Assembly (NCBI GenBank): GCA_035690905.1
Contig: DASSKA010000079.1
Location: 1-11,291, forward strand
Direction: 5' to 3'
Origin: DASSKA01 sp035690905
GTDB lineage: Bacteria > Actinomycetota > Actinomycetes > Propionibacteriales > Nocardioidaceae
Length of the DNA: 11,291 nucleotides
Under the pieces are notes generated by a model. It did not search any database. It saw only the letters and a list, made by a program, of their open reading frames with translations, and was not told where the DNA came from. This document shows positions 7,576 to 11,291 of this stretch, piece by piece (the first letter of the stretch is position 1; each line of letters starts with the position of its first letter). A program made the position numbers and the translations under genes.

Positions 7576-8051
7576 AGTTCCTCGATCCGGTCGGCGAGCT
7601 GGGCGATCCGAGACGGCGTCATCCGAGGGTACGGCGGCGCGGCGGTCACGAACTGTGCCAGCGCCGGACCCATCAGCGCCGCCGCGCGCTCCGGGTCGGC
7701 GATCCGGCTGATCCCGTGATGCGCCAGGAGTCTGCGGTCCACGATCTCCACAAGGTGCCTGCGCAACCGGGCGCCGGGCTCTCGTGCGTACAGCTGCTCG
7801 CTGACGAGGTGGGACAGCAGCACCAGGCCGGGATCCTCTCCACGCGCCCGCACCGGCTCGTCGCTCTGCAGCGTCCAGCTCACCGGAGGCGTCTGCACGT
7901 CGAGGAAGAGCAGCAGCGCCACGCCAGTGGCCGCCACGGCGAGCGCGAGCAGTGCCGGACGTGGGTGCGCGTCGAGGAACAGCCCCGCCGCGCACAGCAG
8001 GAACCAGATCGCCACTGCGAAGGCGACCCTTCTTCTCCAGAACCGCGTCAT
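7572..8051 (-). CDS. Small two-TM membrane protein of the MoxR cluster (159 aa), function unknown
   Basis: I do not recognise a named domain. The first 50 residues hold a positively charged start (MTRFWRRR) and two transmembrane segments (about 9-26 and 32-50). The remaining ~105 residues look cytoplasmic and mostly helical, including VLLSHLVSEQLYA, RRHLVEIVDRRLLAHHG and a C-terminal RIAQLADRIEEL. The topology predicts both the N-terminus and the C-terminal domain on the inside, which would put the domain where it could contact MoxR. The ATG at 8051 overlaps the upstream gene as ATGA, and the TGA overlaps the moxR GTG as GTGA. A protein of about the same length precedes moxR3 in M. tuberculosis (Rv3165c, from memory), so it seems a conserved member of the module. 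No catalytic motif is seen. Confidence 0.85.
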   Translation of the reverse strand: MTRFWRRRVAFAVAIWFLLCAAGLFLDAHPRPALLALAVAATGVALLLFLDVQTPPVSWTLQSDEPVRARGEDPGLVLLSHLVSEQLYAREPGARLRRHLVEIVDRRLLAHHGISRIADPERAAALMGPALAQFVTAAPPYPRMTPSRIAQLADRIEEL

Positions 8052-8764
8052 GCCGGTGTCCCGGATGCGGCTGGGCCCACTGCGCGGAGCTCCTCGTCGA
8101 ACCGTCGCAGCGCTGCGCGAGCCGCCTCGCGGGCGTCCTCGCCCAGCGGGTGCTCGGAGAAGCGGGCCTCGCGGTAGAGCCGCGACAGCGTCCCGATCGG
8201 TCGCGGGTCGATGTCCAGCCGGCGCAGCACGCGCACCGTGAACTCGGTCGAGGTCTCCCAGCCCAGCCGTGGCACGCCGGCCTCGGCGATGGCCTCCTCG
8301 ACCAGCAGCCAGCAGGCCACGATCCCGTTGCGGGGACTGCCACCGGCGATCGCGGCGACACGTGCGTCCGCGCTCTGTTCGAGAGCCTCGGCGAGGTCCA
8401 CCGTCGGCAGCACCTGCACCGGCACGTCCAGAGGCGGCTCCGGCCGGTACCAGCGGTACCGCCACAGCCAGACCAGGACAGCGACCACGGCGAGCGCCAG
8501 CAGCAGCAGCACGGTCCAGGCCAGCAGGTCAGCGAGCCAGCCGAAGTGGTGGATGCCCTGGTAGTGCCGCTTGAGCTGGGCCAGCGACCTCCCCGAGGGC
8601 GGGGTGGACGGCGGCACCGTGGGCGGCGGACGCGGCGGGGCGAAGCCGAGGTGCGGGGCTCCGATGATCCGGGCCGGTCCGGCCACCGTCGCCCAGGCGA
8701 GCACGAGCACACCGACCGCGGTCAGCACGGGCACGGCCGCGCGTCGTACTCTCCCCGTCACCAC
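8048..8764 (-). CDS. DUF4129-like membrane protein, first gene of the operon (238 aa)
   Basis: Transmembrane segments lie at about residues 10-29 and 78-101. Between them is an extracytoplasmic loop rich in proline (PPRPPPTVPPSTPP, 43-56), and a Trp/Tyr/Arg-rich membrane exit (WLWRYRWYR) follows. The C-terminal region (about 150-230) resembles DUF4129. It has a helical domain with a T-x-E-F pattern (STEFTVRVLRRL), then LSRLYREARFSEHPLGED and a helix ending FDEEL. DUF4129 proteins are regular companions of MoxR/DUF58 and transglutaminase-like genes; a direct biochemical role is not established. Two GTG codons in tandem (8764 and 8761) are both possible starts. The outer one is preferred because it lies exactly where a leaderless transcript from the -10 hexamer at 8771-8776 would begin; no Shine-Dalgarno is present. 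The stop overlaps the next gene by four bases. Confidence 0.86.
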   Translation of the reverse strand: MVTGRVRRAAVPVLTAVGVLVLAWATVAGPARIIGAPHLGFAPPRPPPTVPPSTPPSGRSLAQLKRHYQGIHHFGWLADLLAWTVLLLLALAVVAVLVWLWRYRWYRPEPPLDVPVQVLPTVDLAEALEQSADARVAAIAGGSPRNGIVACWLLVEEAIAEAGVPRLGWETSTEFTVRVLRRLDIDPRPIGTLSRLYREARFSEHPLGEDAREAARAALRRFDEELRAVGPAASGTPA

Positions 8765-8776
8765 GTCGCGAGGATA
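8765..8776 (-). promoter_or_regulatory. Predicted -10 element for a leaderless eight-gene operon transcript
   Basis: Read on the minus strand, TATCCT (8776-8771) matches the actinobacterial TANNNT -10 consensus. Exactly six bases (CGCGAC) separate it from the tandem GTG at 8764, the typical hexamer-to-start spacing for leaderless mRNAs. There is no purine-rich ribosome binding site to suggest another mode of initiation. The -35 region is poor (GTCACG at 17-bp spacing, three of six matches). This is a prediction from spacing and hexamer alone. Confidence 0.5.
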
Positions 8777-8792
8777 CGCGGTCCGGGCGCTC

Positions 8793-8808
8793 CCGTGACG
8801 CCGTGACC
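8793..8808. repeat. Tandem 8-bp repeat in the -35 region of the operon promoter
   Basis: CCGTGACG (8793-8800) is followed directly by CCGTGACC (8801-8808), seven of eight bases identical. The pair overlaps the place where a -35 element would sit for the -10 hexamer at 8771-8776. It could be a regulator binding site or chance in GC-rich sequence. The 70 bases between the protease stop and the operon start show no convincing hairpin terminator. Confidence 0.3.
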
Positions 8809-8834
8809 GGGCCGGCGGCACCCGATCGAGGCGG

Positions 8835-9707
8835 TCAGAGGGGCGGGCGGAACGGCTCGGTGCCCCGGACCAGGTGCAGGCCCGCGAGTCCGGAGTGCAA
8901 GCGTGCGTAGCGGAGCTCGTGGGCCAGGTCGCCGACCCCGTTCTCGCCGGCCAGCGGGGCCAGCTCGACGGTGGAGAGCACGCCGAGGGCTCGGCCCTGC
9001 GCGTCGAGGAACCCGCTGCCCGAGTCGCCGGGGATGCCCGGCGCCACGGTGTACACCGGGTGGGACCAGCCGCCGTCCGTCGCCTGGTCGCCGAGGCTGA
9101 CGCCGGTGTGCACCGAGAGCTCGCTGATCCCGGCGCGCAGGCTCGAGTCGCCGTAGGTGTAGACCGGATCACCGGCCGCCGTGCCGTCGCGGTCGATGCC
9201 GAGCGGTCCGCCCAGCGACGGGACGCTGGGGTTCACCTTGGCCACGTCCGCCGGCCGGATGCGCACCAGCGCCAGGTCGTTGAAGGCGCAGACGTTCTTC
9301 CGCGTCTCGTGCCGCCGCTGCATGGTCAGCCAGCTGGAGTAGACCAGCCGCCCGTGGCCGACCACCGTGCCTCGGGTGGCCGGGTTGCCGTCATCGGAGA
9401 ACGCGACCCGGGTGCCGAGTGGCAGCGAACCCGTCGTGCAGCCATCGGTGGCGCTCGAGCCGCCGGTGCCGGCGCAGTGCGCGGCGTAGCCGAGGTAGGT
9501 GTCGCCCGCCGCGTCGGCGTACACGAAGTTGGCGGTGCACTGGGCGCCCTTGGTGTACATCATCGTGCCGGGATGGATGCTGGCGCTGGCCGCCGGCGCC
9601 CAGGCCTGGGTGCCGGTGGCGGAGGCCGGGGCGAGAACGGAACCGGCCGCGGCCAGCACCGCGCTGGTGCCGACCGCGGCCAGTGTGCGCGTCGTGGGGA
9701 GGCGCAT
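8835..9707 (-). CDS. Secreted S1-family (chymotrypsin-fold) serine protease (290 aa)
   Basis: A signal peptide is clear: MRLPTTRT, a hydrophobic core (LAAVGTSAVLAAAGSVL) and an Ala-x-Ala type site near PASA|T (residues 27-31). The mature protein carries a full S1 catalytic triad: His77 in YAAHC, Asp144 in FNDLALVRI and Ser229 in GIPGDSGSGF. Four cysteines fit two disulfides, Cys57-Cys78 around the histidine and Cys90-Cys140. No propeptide domain of the alpha-lytic protease type is seen, because the first conserved block (QCTANFV) starts only about 25 residues after the signal. There is also no C-terminal membrane anchor. The substrate is unknown. The ATG at 9707 is supported by GGAAGG about eight bases upstream. 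The gene stands alone: 85 bp from moeZ and 70 bp from the downstream operon start, in the same orientation. It may have its own promoter near the palindrome at 9731-9754. Confidence 0.92.
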   Translation of the reverse strand: MRLPTTRTLAAVGTSAVLAAAGSVLAPASATGTQAWAPAASASIHPGTMMYTKGAQCTANFVYADAAGDTYLGYAAHCAGTGGSSATDGCTTGSLPLGTRVAFSDDGNPATRGTVVGHGRLVYSSWLTMQRRHETRKNVCAFNDLALVRIRPADVAKVNPSVPSLGGPLGIDRDGTAAGDPVYTYGDSSLRAGISELSVHTGVSLGDQATDGGWSHPVYTVAPGIPGDSGSGFLDAQGRALGVLSTVELAPLAGENGVGDLAHELRYARLHSGLAGLHLVRGTEPFRPPL

Positions 9708-9730
9708 GGAGAAACCCTTCCGGGGACGGC

Positions 9731-9754
9731 GTCGGTGTCACAGGTCACAACGAC
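9731..9754. promoter_or_regulatory. Imperfect 24-bp palindrome upstream of the protease gene, candidate operator
   Basis: The plus strand reads GTCG-g-TGT-c-AC-ag-GT-c-ACA-a-CGAC (capitals pair symmetrically), so nine of the twelve symmetric position pairs are complementary. The core is TGTCACAGGTCACA. It lies 23 bp before the protease ATG and well after the moeZ stop, a normal place for a repressor site or 5'-leader element. The arm mismatches and the absence of a T-run argue against an intrinsic terminator. No regulator can be assigned from the sequence. Confidence 0.4.
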
Positions 9755-9792
9755 GCTTCCGCCCGGGGGTTACTCCGTGCGGCGGGACCGGG

Positions 9793-11001
9793 TCAGTACG
9801 ACGGCTGGGACGGGTCGACCTGGTTCACCCAGGCGACCACGCCGCCGCCGACGTGCACGGCGTCAGAGAACCCGGCGCCCTTCAGCACGGCCAGCACCTC
9901 GGCGGACCGAGCGCCCGACTTGCAGTGCAGCACCACCTGCTTGTCCTGCGGCAGCTGCCCGATCGCGTTGCCGTTGAGGAACTCGCCCTTGGGGATGAGC
10001 TGCGAGCCGGGGATCTTGTTGATCTCGTACTCGTTGGGCTCGCGTACGTCGACGAGCACGAAGTCGCGCTCCCCGTTCTCGCGCTCCTTCAGCATCTGCT
10101 CGAGCTGGGTCACCGAGATCGTCGAGCCCGCCGCTGCGTCGGCGGCCTCCTGGGAGACCGCGCCGCAGAACGACTCGTAGTCGATCAGCCCGGTGACGGT
10201 GGGGTTCTGGCCGCAGATCGCGCAGTTGGGGTCCTTGCGGACCGGCAGCTTGCGGTACTCCATCTCCAGCGCGTCGTAGATCAGCAGCTGGCCGAGCAGC
10301 GGCTCGCCAATCCCGGTCAGCAGCTTGATCGCCTCGTTGACCTGCACCGAGCCGATGCTCGCACAGAGCACCCCGAGCACCCCGCCCTCCGCGCAGGAGG
10401 GCACCATGCCCGGCGGCGGCGGTTCCGGGTAGAGGCAGCGGTAGCAGGGCGCCTCGCCGCCGGGAGCCGCCGGCCAGAACACGCTGGCCTGCCCGTCGAA
10501 GCGGTAGATCGAGCCCCAGATGTAGGGCTTGCCGAGCAGCACCGCCGCGTCGATCACCAGGTAGCGGGTGGCGAAGTTGTCGGTGCCGTCGATGATCAGG
10601 TCGTAGCCGGAGAAGATCTCCAGCACGTTGTCGTTGTCGAGCCGCTCCTCGTGGACGACCACCTCGACGAACGGGTTGACCTCGGCGATCGACTCCTTGG
10701 CCGAGACCGCCTTCGGCTTGCCGACGTCGCTCTGCCCGTGGATGACCTGCCGCTGCAGGTTGGACTCGTCGACCTCGTCGAAGTCCACCACGCCGAGCGT
10801 CCCGACGCCGGCGGCGGCGAGGTACAGCAGCGCCGGGCTGCCCAGCCCGCCCGCGCCGATGACGAGGACCTTGGCGTTCTTCAGCCGCTTCTGCCCGGTC
10901 ATCCCGACGTCGGGGATGATCAGGTGCCGGCTGTACCTGCGCACCTCGTCGGTGGTCAGTTCCGTGGCGGGTTCCACCAGTGGGGGAAGGGACACGGGCA
11001 C
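9793..11001 (-). CDS. moeZ: MoeZ, sulfur-carrier adenylyltransferase/sulfurtransferase (ThiF/E1-like + rhodanese, 402 aa)
   Basis: MoeZ adenylates the C-terminal glycine of small ubiquitin-like sulfur carriers (CysO, MoaD and relatives) and converts it to a thiocarboxylate. It thereby supplies sulfur for cysteine, molybdopterin and, in some actinomycetes, thiosugars. The E1-like domain (about 17-265) shows VIGAGGLGS (47-55, nucleotide binding), DFDEVDESNLQRQ (73-85), DGTDNF (138-143) and the zinc cysteines Cys186/Cys189 and Cys260/Cys263; Cys203 in PSCAEGG is a possible E1-type cysteine. The rhodanese domain (about 294-400) has DVREPNEY and the active-site loop HCKSGARS with Cys360 as persulfide carrier. 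All key residues are present. Start: GTG 11001 keeps the length of mycobacterial MoeZ and has AAGGA seven bases upstream. GTG 10995 has AAGGAG at five bases and cannot be excluded. No sulfur-carrier gene is in the window. Confidence 0.97.
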   Translation of the reverse strand: MPVSLPPLVEPATELTTDEVRRYSRHLIIPDVGMTGQKRLKNAKVLVIGAGGLGSPALLYLAAAGVGTLGVVDFDEVDESNLQRQVIHGQSDVGKPKAVSAKESIAEVNPFVEVVVHEERLDNDNVLEIFSGYDLIIDGTDNFATRYLVIDAAVLLGKPYIWGSIYRFDGQASVFWPAAPGGEAPCYRCLYPEPPPPGMVPSCAEGGVLGVLCASIGSVQVNEAIKLLTGIGEPLLGQLLIYDALEMEYRKLPVRKDPNCAICGQNPTVTGLIDYESFCGAVSQEAADAAAGSTISVTQLEQMLKERENGERDFVLVDVREPNEYEINKIPGSQLIPKGEFLNGNAIGQLPQDKQVVLHCKSGARSAEVLAVLKGAGFSDAVHVGGGVVAWVNQVDPSQPSY

Positions 11002-11063
11002 TCCTTAGTCCTTGTTCAGTCGCAGATCCGGCCGCGGGGGACGGAGCCGGTTTCATCGGGTTC

Positions 11064-11091
11064 CAACACACTGCACCCGGATCGTGTTCCC
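11064..11091 (-). promoter_or_regulatory. Predicted SigR/SigH-type (thiol-oxidative stress) promoter of moeZ
   Basis: Minus strand: GGGAAC at 11091-11086, an 18-bp spacer, then GTTG at 11067-11064. The SigR consensus of Streptomyces is GGAAT-N18-GTT and mycobacterial SigH uses GGAA-type -35 and GTT-type -10 elements, so motif and spacing fit well. The predicted transcript would begin near 11058, about 57 bases before the moeZ GTG. From memory, moeZ-type genes (called moeB) belong to the SigR regulon of S. coelicolor and the SigH regulon of M. tuberculosis, which supports the call. Confidence 0.62.
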
Positions 11092-11104
11092 GGTTCATGT
11101 TCCC
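11079..11104 (-). repeat. Tandem 13-bp duplication covering the moeZ -35 element
   Basis: On the minus strand GGGAACATGAACC (11104-11092) is followed directly by GGGAACACGATCC (11091-11079), 11 of 13 positions identical. The second copy supplies the -35 of the predicted SigR/SigH-like promoter. The first copy has no GTT at 18-bp spacing (CCG there), so a second promoter is unlikely. It may be a binding site or a simple duplication. Confidence 0.5.
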
Positions 11105-11171
11105 TGTGCGGCCCCGGCGCATCCGCGGTTGTCCCGGTATCTGGACCGGGAGCGGACTGGCTACCGAGGAG

Positions 11172-11177
11172 TAGGCT
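11172..11177 (+). promoter_or_regulatory. Predicted -10 element of the tetR-like gene
   Basis: TAGGCT fits the TANNNT -10 consensus and would start a transcript near 11184, leaving a leader of about 30 bases that includes the ribosome binding site GGAGAGG (11200-11206), eight bases before the GTG. No good -35 is found at 16-18 bp spacing, so the call is tentative. Confidence 0.35.
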
Positions 11178-11214
11178 GCTGCGCGGACATCCGCGAGGTG
11201 GAGAGGCATCGGCA

Positions 11215-11291
11215 GTGACGACCACGGACGACCAGAGGCCCCGCAGCGCGCGGATGCCGCGCAGCGCGCGACGTGCCCAGCTCCTGGAGTC
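11215..11291 (+). CDS. TetR-family transcriptional regulator (N-terminal 25 codons; runs off the right edge)
   Basis: Only the start is visible: an N-terminal tail VTTTDDQR, then PRSARMPRSARRAQLLES. The RMPRSARRAQLLE stretch resembles the lead-in to the first helix of actinobacterial TetR regulators, where the DNA-binding domain usually continues with an AAQ-x-x-F pattern. The assignment also leans on position, since a divergent tetR-type gene lies near moeZ in M. tuberculosis (Rv3208, from memory). The GTG at 11215 is supported by GGAGAGG eight bases upstream. An in-frame ATG at 11254 (residue 14) has no comparable ribosome binding site. The PRSAR segment is duplicated (11239-11253 and 11257-11271, 13 of 15 bases identical). 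The gene is transcribed away from moeZ, sharing a 213-bp intergenic region. Its ligand and targets cannot be judged from this fragment. Confidence 0.72.
   Translation, partial: MTTTDDQRPRSARMPRSARRAQLLE

Noticed and set aside
8765..8834. Possible terminator after the protease gene.
   Set aside because: Pairings found are 4 bp with long loops and no T-tract; GC-rich noise is the simpler explanation.
9755..9800. Possible terminator between moeZ and the protease gene.
   Set aside because: Only a 5-bp CCCGG/CCGGG pairing with a loop over 20 bases and no T-run; not a credible hairpin.
1..11291. Mobile element, CRISPR array, tRNA or rRNA genes, riboswitch, or phage-defence cluster around the AdnAB helicase-nuclease.
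   Set aside because: No transposase or integrase motifs, no regularly spaced repeats and no RNA-gene signatures were seen. AdnAB with its neighbours is a chromosomal housekeeping set, not a defence island.

Overview
The window is very GC-rich and gene-dense, with GTG starts and 4-base stop/start overlaps. An AdnA-AdnB helicase-nuclease pair, a rhodanese-tailed MoeZ and a MoxR/DUF58 cluster together point to a high-GC actinomycete. The gene set suggests the Pseudonocardiales or a relative, but this is inferred from gene content and order, not from a database search. Ten genes are visible. Nine run on the minus strand; the tenth, a cut-off TetR-type regulator, starts on the plus strand at the right edge. 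Two genes are cut by the window: adnB at the left edge and the tetR-like gene at the right.

Read in the direction of transcription, from right to left, the layout is as follows. (a) Positions 11002-11214 are a divergent promoter region between moeZ (minus) and the tetR-like gene (plus). The moeZ side carries a good match to a thiol-stress ECF sigma promoter (SigR/SigH type). (b) moeZ, 9793-11001, is the sulfur-carrier-activating enzyme with a C-terminal rhodanese domain. (c) A secreted chymotrypsin-fold serine protease, 8835-9707, has an imperfect 24-bp palindrome just upstream of its start. (d) From 8764 to beyond position 1 runs one tightly packed operon of eight genes: a DUF4129-like membrane protein, a 159-aa two-TM protein, a MoxR AAA+ ATPase, a DUF58 protein, a 183-aa polytopic membrane protein, an alkyltransferase-like (ATL) DNA-lesion-binding protein, adnA and adnB. 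Six of the seven junctions overlap by 1 or 4 bases and the seventh has a 9-base gap. A -10 hexamer six bases before the first GTG predicts a leaderless mRNA.

In function the operon joins two modules usually discussed apart. One is a MoxR-DUF58-DUF4129 envelope module, thought to act in chaperone-like maturation of membrane or secreted proteins. The other is a DNA-repair module: ATL recognises alkylated guanine, and AdnAB is the actinobacterial double-strand-break resection motor-nuclease. As I recall the M. tuberculosis map, the adnAB/ATL/moeZ/TetR set lies around Rv3201c-Rv3208 and the MoxR3 cluster around Rv3162c-Rv3166c, so the fusion of the two blocks into one transcript is the most notable architectural feature here. 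No mobile elements, CRISPR arrays, tRNA or rRNA genes are visible. I see no clear evidence of a wholly unknown system; the most testable leads are the operon fusion, the redox promoter and the palindromic operator.
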